Shown one piece after another: positions 25,301-36,446 of a stretch of 64,000 nucleotides of DNA. The notes beneath the pieces were generated by a model. It ran no database searches. It saw only the letters and a program-made list of their open reading frames with translations, and was not told where the DNA came from. The DNA is taken from contig NC_092523.1 in the NCBI RefSeq assembly GCF_037038585.1, positions 30,137,501-30,201,500 of the forward strand, written 5' to 3'. Source of the DNA: Patagioenas fasciata (taxonomy: Eukaryota > Chordata > Aves > Columbiformes > Columbidae). The position numbers and the translations under genes are program-made. Numbering within the stretch: the first letter of the stretch is position 1; the number at the start of each line of letters is the position of its first letter.

Positions 25301-27016
25301 AGCACAAGGTCTTTACATGCTCTGCCATGGCAAAGCTGTCCCTGGTGGGAGGTTCTGACACTGAGAGAGCTGACGATGTCCTACACCTTGGGATCATAAT
25401 GTCAGGCTTAACGTTACTGTCTTTTGCTGGTGGCTGTCTGTCATATTTAACATGTGAAGGCCTCCTCTTTCCTGGCAGCCGTTCAGCTTCTGGAATACAG
25501 GCCAAAATGATGGATTCCTTCTGCATTTGCCCTTGAGTCTGGATGAAGTGAACTGTCAAATGTTCATCCTTGGTGATTTTGACCCACAACGGGGCATTGC
25601 TAAGAGTCAGCCTACAAAACGTACCATTTAATATCTTCAGGTCGCATTTCCAAATCACTGTATTTCCAGGGCAGACCACTCTGTTCTGGTTCACAGTTTC
25701 TCAGCTTGGTACACTGCCTTGTGTTCTGGAACACTGTGTTGGGAGCAGCATGCTGAGAATTTAAGTCCTTATGAAAAACACAAGGCTTGGATCATCCAAG
25801 CTTGTCCTACAAATTTAAGTAGATTTTCCATCCAAGTCCGAGAGCCTATTCTATGTCCAGGTGCCTTCTCAACCCTCCATGTCTCTTGCACAAAGCATAT
25901 ATTAAGTTTGAAATGCCAATAAAAAAGAGCAATCGAAAAAGCATGTTTCTGTTTTCTCCACCAAACTTTTGCATGAAGAGCTGTACCTCACCTTCCGCAT
26001 CCAGTGCCTGCCCTGTGCTCTTCTGGAACTGAACCAGCACTATGGGAATGGAGACGCAGTTCCCTGGCTTTGTGGTTCAGATGTGCTGCAACTGTTGTCA
26101 TGTTTGCTCTGAGGGACCATGTGGTTTTTGTTTCATTTTTGTTTGTTTGTTCATTTGCTTTTGTGGGGTTTTTGTTTGTTTGGGTTTTTGTTTGTTTTTT
26201 CCCCAATTGCCATATAGCTCCTGAGGTCCTATTTAAATGTTGGTTAGACAATTCTCAGTACTTTCACTCTACCAGCACTTTTCTGAATGTCATTAGCAGA
26301 GCTGTAGAGATGACCGCTATTTTTGTCAGCTGTGCTTTCCTCAAACACATAGTTTCCCTCTTTTCCATTGCTTCTCCTTAAAAATTGACAGAATTTCAGA
26401 TTTTTTAAATCACTTTGTGTATTTACAGCACTCATAGGCACATAGAAAACTGGGTATCATACTTTTTAAGACCAGAATATTACCATGCATTACAATATAT
26501 TTTTTTGGACTAAAACTTGCTTAGTTTTAGCTCCAAAAATGGAGCTGACACCAAAGGTGCTGTGTATGAAGCTAAAAATCTCCATTTAAAATGTGCTGTA
26601 CTTAAATACTGTGACCATAACTTTCATGTTTAATCAATAGGAATGCAAGACTGGCTTCTCTTCTTCCCAGTGCAAAGGAAATTGAAATCTAACCTGTATT
26701 TAGAGAAAACTAGGAATGTGTCTTTCAGGGAACAAAATAAATATTTTCACCCCTGAATTAATGAACCACTTATTTCTCCCACATCAATACAACTAAAATT
26801 GGTATTAGACAAACATGAAAGATAAAACCTGGTGATACTAGTTTTAAAGAAGGGTAATGGACTCAGCCACATGTTTTTCAGTCAGATTAATGATAGGGAT
26901 TTGATTAAATTTCTTTACTTCTGTGATCATAACTAAAGCATTCAGCTAATCACCTTGCCTTCACAATAATACACACCTGATCTCTTGTGGAAATTTCTGA
27001 ATGAACCAAGTCAACT
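22341..27016. other. Non-coding stretch
   Basis: No supportable gene. The longest open frame (minus, about 25275-25694, 139 codons, beginning without an ATG) has no recognised domain. A 17-bp duplication lies at 24274-24304, TTA repeats near 22612-22635, and a TTTG-rich tract at about 26130-26205. Confidence 0.55.
24274..24304 (+). repeat. 17-bp tandem duplication with CpGs
   Basis: TTGTGCAGCCGAGCGGG is followed immediately by TTGTGCAGCCGGGC, a second slightly altered copy. The G+C-rich unit is unusual for its AT-rich surroundings. Confidence 0.7.
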
Positions 27017-27066
27017 GCTAGGTGAGCTTTAAAGGTCCCTTCCAACTCAAACTATTCTATAGTTTT
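27017..27066 (+). mobile_element. CR1 LINE 3'-end remnant, + orientation
   Basis: The string 'aaggtcccttccaactcaaactattctatag' (about 27031-27062) corresponds to the conserved 3' terminus of avian CR1 elements, which normally ends in 'ccattctatgattct' repeats. Only the terminal part is recognisable, as expected from the severe 5' truncation typical of CR1. It is non-coding. Confidence 0.65.
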
Positions 27067-28474
27067 ATCTATCTGGGTAACAAGTTGTAAATCTCATTAT
27101 CAAGATTTTTACTAACTTTACAGGATACATATCACTTTAATAGCTACCTATCAAAAAGAGGAATTTAGGTATATAAAGCACAAATGTCCCATATCTCATT
27201 TATATGCCTGTGTTAACTTCCAGTTAGCTGTTTTGATGATTGTGTGAAATTTCTTTACTGATGGATTTCATATATTTAACATTATTCATCAAGGAAGTCT
27301 GTACGTAATTTTGCTTATCACTCGTAAAGAAATCAATTTATTTGAGATGAGTGTACATTCAGCAATGTGAGTTGAAATATGCCAACATTTGATAGAATTT
27401 TTATCATCGTGTCTTAGTGTGTATTCACATAGGTAACTGGGGAAAAAAAAAGCAACTTGTATTTTTCCCACTTACTGCACTGTAGACAAGGTCTGTACTG
27501 CGCTGTACACAGTACTCAAAATATATTCAAGAATATATATATATTTGATCTAAACCCTTCTTAATGGTTGAAGGAATTATTTTTTTAATCCAAACATAAG
27601 AACTTTTTGGCTGTTCTGGAAGAAGCCATTAGAAGTAAACAGATGTTTAACCTTGTTGTCTAAATCTTCATTGGCAAAATGGTAGCTCTGCAGCCAAAAC
27701 CTTGTTGACAATGCCAGTTTCTGCAAAATAAGGTTTTCTTGAGTTTCCAGTTTGCCCATTTTCCATGATTTTAAGATGTTCTGAAATTTTTCTGTCTTGA
27801 GAATGGCAGGCACCCTGCATATTTTTTTCCCCTGTATGTACTAAGACACCAGTATTCATGCTTGTGTTTAATTTTTAGATACTCATCTGCTGTCCAAAAA
27901 TTGAAAAATGTAGGACTGAACATCATTTTAGAGGAATCCGTGATAGGCAGGGTACAATAAGGGTGCATATCCCAACCCAGGTTTGTGGCATCCTTCACCA
28001 GGCCCACATAGTCCAAGGCTGCTTTGGAAATGGCTGTATTTTAGAAGGCAGCATAAAACTGCTGAAGTTGTATACATGGACTTTATTTTGGCATTAACAC
28101 ATTTTTAAGATTCTGCACCGTATTAAGTCTGAAATACCACGTCTGGCTCCAGTCACAGTTAACGTCTATGTACTCAGAATTACTACAGAGGGTTTTGGAT
28201 GGGGTGCTGGCTTTCAGAACAAGGTGATTGTATTGTCATCCCCTGTAACCTATCTTGCCATTAGTATGCTACTGAACCATTCCAAGTGCACCTGCCCCCT
28301 ATGTGACAGTTCATTTGCTACATAGAATTTTGTTAAGATTTTATAGAGTTTCAGCTGCTGGTTAGGCAAACTTGTGGAGGAGAAATCTGTCACGAGCTCT
28401 TAAATTCAAATGTACTGTTTCTGGTTGAGGAAATCATTTGTTGTTAAAAGCTGGAAGAATATACTGAGAGCTGA

Positions 28475-28552
28475 TGATATACCATGGGTGTGACATGTGT
28501 GGCTGGGGAAGGCCAGGAGGGGTATATCCATGGTATATCACACCAGCCACAT
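28475..28552. repeat. Overlapping inverted repeats, potential hairpin
   Basis: TGATATACCATGG (28475-28487) is exactly complementary to CCATGGTATATCA (28528-28540), giving 13-bp arms with a 40-base loop. A second, imperfect pair is ATGTGTGGCTGG (28495-28506) against CCAGCCACAT (28543-28552), with two extra bases in the left arm. The order is again interleaved rather than nested. No open frame or transposon terminus was recognised around it. Confidence 0.75.
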
Positions 28553-30125
28553 GCTGTGGAAGTCATTACTCGGGCTAGATGGGCACTGAGCTGACCGAAA
28601 CACCAGACAGTGATCATCGTGTCTTGACAACAAATACTAATACTTAGTGCTTCTGTTAGTATAGGGTAGAAAATGCCAGACTTTTCGTAGCATGTTCTAC
28701 TGAAAGTTGTGCTTCTAATTAAATTACCTTAGTTAAGCTGTCAGGCAAGGCTGTGAGCTGAGTGATTAAATTGCATTTAACATTATAGTTGTTTGGCTAA
28801 ACTGAAGTAAGCTTAGTAATCGTTAAAGTAGCTTTTTGATCAGGGGACTTGAACAGAAAGGCTGCATTCAAAAGGCTGGATTCTTGATTTTTTTTTTTTT
28901 TGGCAAGATTTCTTATGTTGGAGGATCACATCAGAGACTTGTCATGGCTCTGAGCATCTGAGGGGAGAGTGTCCCCCTCTGCCTGCCGTGTTGTCATTCT
29001 GGGAGTATAAGAAAAACCGACTGTTAGGGACTTTGCAAAATGCCCTAATTTATCAGTTTTTGGGACATTCCTAGGATTTAACCTTAAATAAAAGGCTGCA
29101 TAGGTTTTGAAGAGTATGGCAGCCAAATCATCAGTGTCCAGAAAGATGAACTGGACATAGAATTTCTGTCTGTTCAGGCTGCACATGAGGTATACTAACA
29201 GCTGAAGTCAATGAGATTCCAGCTCCATTGTGTGAAGTAGAGTGGTCAGTGAGATTTTGAATTAGCAACAGTTACTAATTTTGTCTTTCAGACATAAACA
29301 ACTGTGGAGGTTTTGGGTTTTTTGGAAGCTGAAACTTAGAACCAGACGTAAAGAGAGTGCAGCCATGCAAGTAATAGATTTGGCATTGAATACAGCTGGC
29401 AGGTGAAAATGAGAGGCTGGAGTCAAATACATTTTAAACTTACCTCTTTATTACTTGCAAAGAACTGGCAAAGTTTTGGTCTTGGATTTTCAGCAGGACT
29501 GATAAATTCCATGAAAGTTTGGAACATGCAAATGTTACCAACTCAAATAGATAAAGAAAATCTTTGTAACTGGAATTTGTAAAAAACATGAAAATGCATC
29601 TGTCTTCTAGTCAATAAATGTGAAATAAATATTGCATTAAAGATAGAAGGTTTATCTTTTTATGCTGCAGGTCCCCTCTCCAATTACATCTGCTTAACAT
29701 AATTTAATAGATAACAAGTTAGTATTTGCATGTGATAACGGTTAAGATGCAGGAGGCTTTTTTTTTTTCCCCTCCAGTAAAGACTTTTCTAAGGTTTTAG
29801 AATGTCAATATGTTTTAATTTAAAACACATGTCAAACCCTTACCACATCTGTCTCTCAGTATGTTTTAAAAACTTACTCAAACCCTACTGTAAATACGTG
29901 ATGTGTCTTTGTGGCAAGTTCTCCTGTTTTGCCTGGGTGGCAGAGGGGAGGACAGCAGCGCTCCCAGTAGATGGGACAGCAGCCCGTAAGGGTTTTTAAG
30001 AAACTAGCACACTCCATTTTTTCCAGGGGAAAGGGCAATTTTCCAAAAGCCTGTGGGAACCTCTTGAGAGACGACCCAGCTGGAGCAGGCTAGCCCAGGA
30101 GCTGCTGCCTCTTACAGCCTCCCTT

Positions 30126-30160
30126 GGATTATTATCCCAACAGGTGGGATTATTATCCCA
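30126..30160 (+). repeat. 14-bp direct repeat at 21-bp spacing
   Basis: GGATTATTATCCCA occurs at 30126-30139 and again at 30147-30160. The unit contains the near-palindrome GGATTATTATCC. It is short and probably a slippage duplication. Confidence 0.75.
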
Positions 30161-31489
30161 GTTCAAGGGAAATTTTGGCTCCTGCCTTGCTGGGTGATGG
30201 GGTCAGCGCCTGTAGAGCTGGGAGCCAGTGGGAACCTCTGTGGTATGGTCCAGCTGCCTGCTGGTGGGGAAGGTGGGAAAGGAGCCCTGAGATCAGCAGG
30301 ATGTGTACAACTGCCACTCACAGAAAAGATTTCAATAGTATGGTTATACAGGCTGTGCTTGCTTGGGAATATCTAGTGATGCAATGCTAAAACATATTTA
30401 GCTTGAAAATAGTTACAAATAAATGAACTTTGTTTCGGCTCCCGCATAGGATTTTTCTTAGAATTCTGGAAGTGCTCTTGAAATGGCAGCTCTGACTTTG
30501 GCCAGATCTGTTAGTGACCTGAATAGAAATGATGTGTGTGTCCCTTTACTGTTAAAGTTACCATTATGTACAGATGCTGTTGATGCTGGGCACTGTTCTG
30601 ACGTGTGTGGTACCAAACTCCCTCGTAGAGTTTTATCATAATGAATCAGAAACATAGCTCTGGTTTTCACGTATGCTCCAGTCTTAAAAGTCACAATATA
30701 ATGGATATGGACAGCCTGCCAATGCCAGAACGTGTTACAGGGGTGTGTGTGATTTTTCCTTTCTGTGCATTTCTCCTTTTTTGAACTTTTGCTTTTTCTC
30801 AAGAAGTCTTCATTGACTGTCAGTTGGCACATACGAAGGGGTTTGTAGCTTTTTTTTTTTCCCTTCAAGAAATGTTATGGTTAATTGATGTAAAGATTTA
30901 TGCAGATAATGCTGTAATTGGTTTTGAAGGTTGTCTGGACCCACCTTGTCACCAAGCAATGCTCGCCCAGTTTCTCATCCTTAAAGTGAGTTTTTACATC
31001 GCTTCAATGTCGGATCCTGATTCTTCTAAGAATTATTGTTTCCAACCAAAACACCAATAATTCTGAGTACTCTGTCAGTACTTCTAGAAATAAATCTGGT
31101 TTTTGTTTTGTTTTAAGCCAGTAACTATTTTTTGTTGTCTTTTTAAACTATAATTAAATACTTAATTTAACAGTCATTTATTCATGTTTATTCTAATTTA
31201 GTATCTGACATATCCTCTTTAGATCAGCATGTAAAGGACAAGAGACCAATATGAATACTGAATTATTAAAAACAATCTCCTGGTTAGAAAAATGATTCTG
31301 GTACACTGGTGCCTCAAAAGCATTCCTTTTAAGGAGTACAAATTAATTGATCTTTTAAACATAATGCTTCAAACAGCCCACCTGCCACAAGAAAAAGCTC
31401 AAATGGAACAGTATATGGCATCTCATGGCACAACAGCGCTGATCACTTCTGCTCCTGTTTTGGCCTCATAATGACTCTCTACTACATAC

Positions 31490-31570
31490 CCTTTGCTTCA
31501 TCTTGTTAACAAACTAATTGGAACCATTTTAATGGTTTAATGGTTGCCATTTTAATTTGCAAATAAAATG
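31490..31570. promoter_or_regulatory. Candidate homeodomain-type regulatory cluster
   Basis: Within about 50 bases there are CCATTTTAAT at 31524-31533 and 31547-31556 (10-bp direct repeat), AACCAT/ATGGTT inverted around TTTA (31522-31537), AATGG/CCATT inverted around TTG (31539-31551), plus CTAATTG and TTTGCAAAT-like words. Dense ATTA and octamer-like words with internal symmetry are typical of developmental enhancers, but AT-rich DNA yields some by chance. Function is inference. Confidence 0.2.
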
Positions 31571-32450
31571 AAGAGTAAGAGAGAAAAATGGGTTTGAAGG
31601 CGACAATATTTCAAAATTGCTTAAGTCCCTTCCTTAAAATTTTTCTTGTCTTGTTAGGGTCTGAAATTTTTCGAGTGGGAGGATGATAAACAAAACACTT
31701 TTGATAAAGAATAAATGATTTTGCAAATTATTCTTACAACTGTGATACACAAATCCCAAATTATTAACTCCTTTAAAATACTAGTGATCTTCAGCTATGA
31801 AAAGTTTTAGTAGTAGATGAAAGAAAATCTAGAATTTGAAATCTACAAATTTCTCCAAATCTCAAGAAATGGAGATTGAAGTGAAAACCATGCAATAGAA
31901 TACTGTGCAATACTTTAAAAAGGAAAATATATACTATTTTAGATCAACTTGCAAATAAAATTTAACATATGGCTGCAAGCACTGATTTAAATACTTCTTG
32001 ATTTTCCTGCTATTGTGTCATTTCAGAGTACAGTTATCTATATCTTCATCTTAATGTGACTAGATCATTACTAAAAGTCTGCACTATTTTAGAATTCTGG
32101 GAGAGTAATGTTTGTTTTGGAAATAATCACAAAATGTCTGAGCAGCTTCCCCTTTCCTCTTCTCCTCAAATTGCTTGTACGTGCTCTAAATAAAATTCAC
32201 ATTCCACAATTTTTTTTTTTTTTTTAATTTCAAGGAGAGGAAGAGGTGTTCTTTGTATTTTCCTCTGACAGAAAATATCTAGATATCAAAGTGAGTGGAG
32301 CATTTGAGCCTTTTTAAATTATTCAGGACTGCCATATATTTTACATGAGAAGATATTCTTGTGTATCTTGATTAAGCGTAGGAAACTGGTCTTATGTAGC
32401 AGGCATTAATTTGTATAACTTCAGATCCTAAAAAAAGAATGTGGGGGGTG

Positions 32451-32480
32451 TGTATATATATGATACTATATATATATACA
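32451..32480. repeat. TA-rich inverted repeat
   Basis: TGTATATATAT and ATATATATACA form 11-bp arms around an 8-base loop (32451-32461 and 32470-32480). This is a TA microsatellite that can fold back on itself. Confidence 0.75.
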
Positions 32481-33117
32481 TTTATCTATGGTATAAATAA
32501 GTGTAAAGTTTACTTATATGAAGGTGTTATTGGTAGTGTGGAAGAATGGAAATCCTTTGTTTCTATTATTACAGATGAATTTTCTAGTACAATATATATC
32601 ACGTAGGCTATATGAAGACAATTACCTGCAGAGAAATACGATGCTACTAAAACATAAAACTAGCAGGAAAAATAACTTTTGGGTATTTTAATTAAACATG
32701 TTTATGGAAGTGTTCCTGTTTAACTCTGTTTCCAGCTTTGTCCCTCAAGGAAAATGGTTTGATCCAGGCTTTAGCTGACTTGTTGGAGAAAATTAATGTG
32801 TTTTTAATCCTTAGCAATGAAGTAAAAACTACAATAAATGCTTACTCATAGAGCGTAAAAGCCCTAAATAAAAATATTTAAAATGTGACAACAGAAATTT
32901 AATATAACTAACAAGTGAATGTATTGTTTGATGAAATAGAGATGTTCCATATTTTTATACTTGTTATGCAACAGTTCCATATTTTCAATATTCATTAAGA
33001 GACACTCCATCAATGCCCATAGATCCATGCCACTGAGTGAAATTGATGTATGGAATTTTTGACCTACACAAGGAATTCCCGAATTACTGTGAGAAAAAGT
33101 CAGATTACTCATCAAAA

Positions 33118-33169
<52 letters not shown>
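33118..33169 (+). repeat. CTAT tetranucleotide microsatellite, 13 units
   Basis: Thirteen uninterrupted CTAT units (52 bases; TAGA on the other strand), flanked by TTTATTTTT on the right. Its length and purity suggest it is probably polymorphic between individuals. The Ser-Ile-Tyr-Leu repeat in the open frame across it is an artefact. Confidence 0.97.
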
Positions 33170-33807
33170 TTATTTTTCCCTTGGGGAAAGTTATTATTCA
33201 ATAGTAGTTTGATGCACAAGGACCTTATATTTATTTTTCTCTTCTCTGAAAAACTCACTGATCTGGTCCTTTAGAAAGGGGCAACATTAAAAAGGTACAT
33301 GTGTAAAAAATAAGGTTTTTAACATTATACTTCCACAATAGATATGGAATCTTGTGGCTACAAGTTTTAGCCTCTCCACCTCCCCCAGAGCATAGCTGAA
33401 GTATCATTACCTGGTAGGCTTGCTAAAATCTGACACCTATTACCGCTCATCTTAGGTACACTCTGATGTCTATTCTCAGAATAAAACAGAAGAAAATAGG
33501 TGGCATCCCACTGCTATGAAAAAGAAGGCTTTCATTATGAATCACCAAGTTAAACTTAGTGTCTTTGGATTTCACCCATGTCAGAAATTTAATCCTACCG
33601 ATAGAGTGGAAAATGGAATTAATTTGCATCTAAAAATGTTCAGAGTAACCTTATTTACAAAGCAATCACACTTGTGTAAATATACTTTAAAACGCTTGTG
33701 TGCATGCTTGTATACATTTAAGCAGCTGCTACCTTATTTCTAGTGTAAACAGTAAAATAAATAATTTTTAAATAGTGTAAATATTTGGCCAATAAATCAC
33801 AACTGAC

Positions 33808-33993
33808 CTCGGAAAGCACAGGTTTCTGTCTTCATCAGTTCATCATGATACCACAGAAGGAATTTTGTGCCAGCTTGGCTGCCTGACTTTGACACCTTGC
33901 TGTGGAGCTCAGGATAAAGTCTCTGAAAATGATGGCACTGCATGTGAAACCATCGCTCACATAACCCTTTTGATTCCCGAGGCAGAGCATCTT
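33808..33993 (-). other. Candidate internal exon, phase 1-1, minus strand
   Basis: On the minus strand, an acceptor (TTCACTTTACACAG) ends just before 33993 and a donor (CCGAG followed by GTCAGT) begins just after 33808. The 186 bases between keep one frame open for 61 codons, and both boundaries fall in phase 1, so the exon could be included or skipped without changing frame. The peptide has three Cys and protein-like composition (...CERWFHMQCHHFQRLYPE..., ...KFLLWYHDELMKTE...), ending ...CAFR before the donor. I do not recognise the family. A second frame is also open for most of the span, which weakens the case. No neighbouring minus-strand exon was identified. Confidence 0.22.
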
Positions 33994-35395
33994 CTGTGTA
34001 AAGTGAAGCCAAATTAAATGACCTGACACAACTGCAAACACTACCCTTTAGCAGACCATTTCTTGTGAAAATGTGATTGTTTTACTCTAGAATATATAAT
34101 TCATTCAGTAGACCATGATCCTTTGGTGATGTGTGGGTGCCTTTGCGTACATTTTAAAATAAATATATTACCGGAAAGGTGGCATACTAGTTGTCCAGTT
34201 CAGGAAACCAGAAGTCCGTGCATTGCTGACAGCCCATGAGATATTATATTAAACCATGAAAATATTTTTCTCAGTGTTTTGTCAAAGCTTTGGACTTCAT
34301 AAAAATAAAAAATGTGTGTTGCTTTCACTGTTCCTTCAGGGGAATAATTCTCTATCTCTTGCTATGCAAACACCAGTAAGAAAGCGTGCTGCTTGCCAGT
34401 GTTTGTTTCTGTACACCTTGAATATTACTTCACAAATCATAATGCTGATTTTATTGTTTCTGTAGGGAAAAAAAAAAAAAAATCTTGTCCAACCAACACA
34501 GTTATAACCAGTACTAAACCTGTTAGTAGTCCAGAAATGCAAAGTGTTCTCACTAGGATATGTTGGATGAAATCCTAGCTTCATATAAATTAGTGGGAGT
34601 TGTGCCACTTACTTCAGTTGGACAAGGATTTGTCTCAGCATGCTTCATTTAAAGAATTCTGAAAAATACAGAACAATTTTGGTGGACCAGATGGTTGTGT
34701 TTCAACCTCTGATGGTACAAAAGTAATTCATTTAACTTTTTGGCACAAGGCCTGGGTCTTTTCAAACTGGGAAATAATGTTTGGAGTCCAAGATTGGACT
34801 ATTAAAATAAGATGGGGAAAGTGGACTAATATAGCAGCATAGTGATGTTAAATTGGAAACTATTACCCCCCTTCCCAAAACAATGAGAATTCACAGTGAC
34901 AGTTTTTCCTCCCAGCACCGTGTTACTTGCAGTTGATAGCAAAATCAAGTCAGAAGATTGTTTTATGGGGTGACTGACTTAGCATTTCAAATATATGTTT
35001 TTTAAAAAGTAAAAAAATATGTTGATTGCTAAATGATACCAGTTGTTTGACTCTAATGGGTTTAGAAAGTAATGTTTGGTACTGAAACAAGGGCTTAAGG
35101 TCAGTATTGAGTAATGCATAGCACATACCTAAGCACTGTTTAACTCATGTGATGGCTTTTAATTAATTTAAATTTTATTGTTCATTTTTAATTTTATTAC
35201 TGCAGATGTACTAGTTTCTAATTTAATAATATGCACAAAGATTGTTGATTTTAAGTGTCATCATTCTGTAAAAATAAGACACGTGTCCAATACTTGTTTC
35301 AGATAACTTGGCAAGTCCCAGAAATTTAACCCTAAGAAACAACTACAGGACTGTCATTAAATCTGTTTTCCAACAGGAAAAAAAAAAAGGTAACG

Positions 35396-35428
35396 AATTA
35401 AATTTAATTAAACCTAATTAAATTTAAT
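35396..35428 (+). repeat. Duplicated palindromic AT-rich word
   Basis: AATTAAATTTAAT occurs at 35396-35408 and 35416-35428, spaced by 20 bases. Its core ATTAAATTTAAT is its own reverse complement, giving paired ATTA/TAAT sites. It may be chance in AT-rich DNA or a homeodomain dimer site pair. Confidence 0.6.
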
Positions 35429-35779
35429 ATTGAAAGTATTATGTAGTGCAGGAGCACAGAGTGAGTTATAAAGCTGATTTCCAGATGCCAAGGGAAAACC
35501 GCCCCTTCCCACCTCGATAGAGATGTGCTACTGAGAGTGCTGGGATGCTAGAAGTCTGTTTGTCTTCAGAAAGTTTCTTCAATAAAATACTTAACAAGAA
35601 GATTGACTTCCTAAAAAGCCACAGAGGACTACGATAGAAGTCTTCCTATTCAGGTTAGATTTCATACTTTTGATGTTGTTTTGTTAAAATTAATGTAAAA
35701 GTGTACTTTCTTTGCACAAGGTCTGACCAGCTTAAAACAATATTCCCTGTGCTCTGCTCAGGATGTAAAAATCACATAG

Positions 35780-36200
35780 AAACTGAGCCGATAGTGATGT
35801 ACATCACTTAATTGGGGCATGCTTAATAAGAAAATCTGTTTAATTGGGCGATCTTCCAGAGAAGCTGTTTAGGCTGAGACTGAATGGAAATGACTGCTGC
35901 TTAAATTGAACATTATGAACAACAACAAAAAATCATCTAAATGGGGGTGCATTTGGCTAGGGACATTGTGTAGCAATAATTAACTGGGTATTTAAATAGA
36001 TATGAAATTTAGGGCTCTTTTTCTTAAGTATAAGAATAGACAAATAAAGATTATGCCTTCCTGTAGCTTTGTCCTTAAATTCCTGGGGTTATATAAAAGG
36101 CATGATAAATTAATCGTGGCCAGCAACTAAATGAATCCTAAACATTCTTCATTTCCCCTCTGCATTCCTGGCCAATGTTCATTTGCTTGCAAGGCTTCAC
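35780..36200. promoter_or_regulatory. Candidate conserved non-coding element
   Basis: About 400 bases with almost no homopolymer or repeat sequence, dense ATTA/TAAT words (for example ACTTAATTGGGG, TTTAATTGGG, AATAATTAACTG) and NFI-like TGGCCA-type words near 36118 and 36170. Open frames are interrupted on both strands. This texture is typical of vertebrate developmental enhancers, but that is inference without an alignment. Confidence 0.22.
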
Positions 36201-36406
36201 CCACAGATGGTTCTAGGTAAGCGACAATCATTGCTTCTCTCTAAATGTGATGCTCTGATCCTGGTTACGATGTCCTAAACTGTCTTATAGCTTCCACCCA
36301 GTCCTGCTTTTGATGGAAGGTCTGTAATTCATCTCAGTGGCAACAGATATAAAATATTAAATAGGTGAGTGAATAAGTATCCCTTTAACTCTTGTGTTGG
36401 GCTTCT

Positions 36407-36446
36407 GTTCAAATCTGACACTTTTAGTTCAAATCTGACATTTTCA
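36407..36446 (+). repeat. 20-bp tandem duplication
   Basis: Two adjacent 20-base units, each beginning GTTCAAATCTGACA, differ at only a few bases (36407-36426 and 36427-36446). The right copy ends TTTTCA and the left CTTTTA. Confidence 0.85.

Larger units (their letters stand above)
27067..33117. other. Non-coding stretch
   Basis: No supportable gene. It includes TA-rich tracts near 27530 and 32450-32480, the inverted repeats at 28475-28552, a 21-bp spaced duplication at 30126-30160, and a segment near 31490-31570 with clustered homeodomain-type words. Minus-strand frames at 28926-29186 and 30458-30868 are open but unrecognised. Confidence 0.55.

Noticed and set aside
25275..25694. 139-codon minus-strand open frame
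   Set aside because: It begins at a GTG rather than an ATG, has no recognised domain or splice signals, and shares the span with an open + frame. Possibly an old retrotransposon relic, but unsupported.
30458..30868. 136-codon minus-strand open frame
   Set aside because: Lys/Ser/Thr-rich with no family resemblance, and its start lies in a poly-T run.
33118..33274. Open frame with repeated Ser-Ile-Tyr-Leu
   Set aside because: Produced by translating the CTAT microsatellite.
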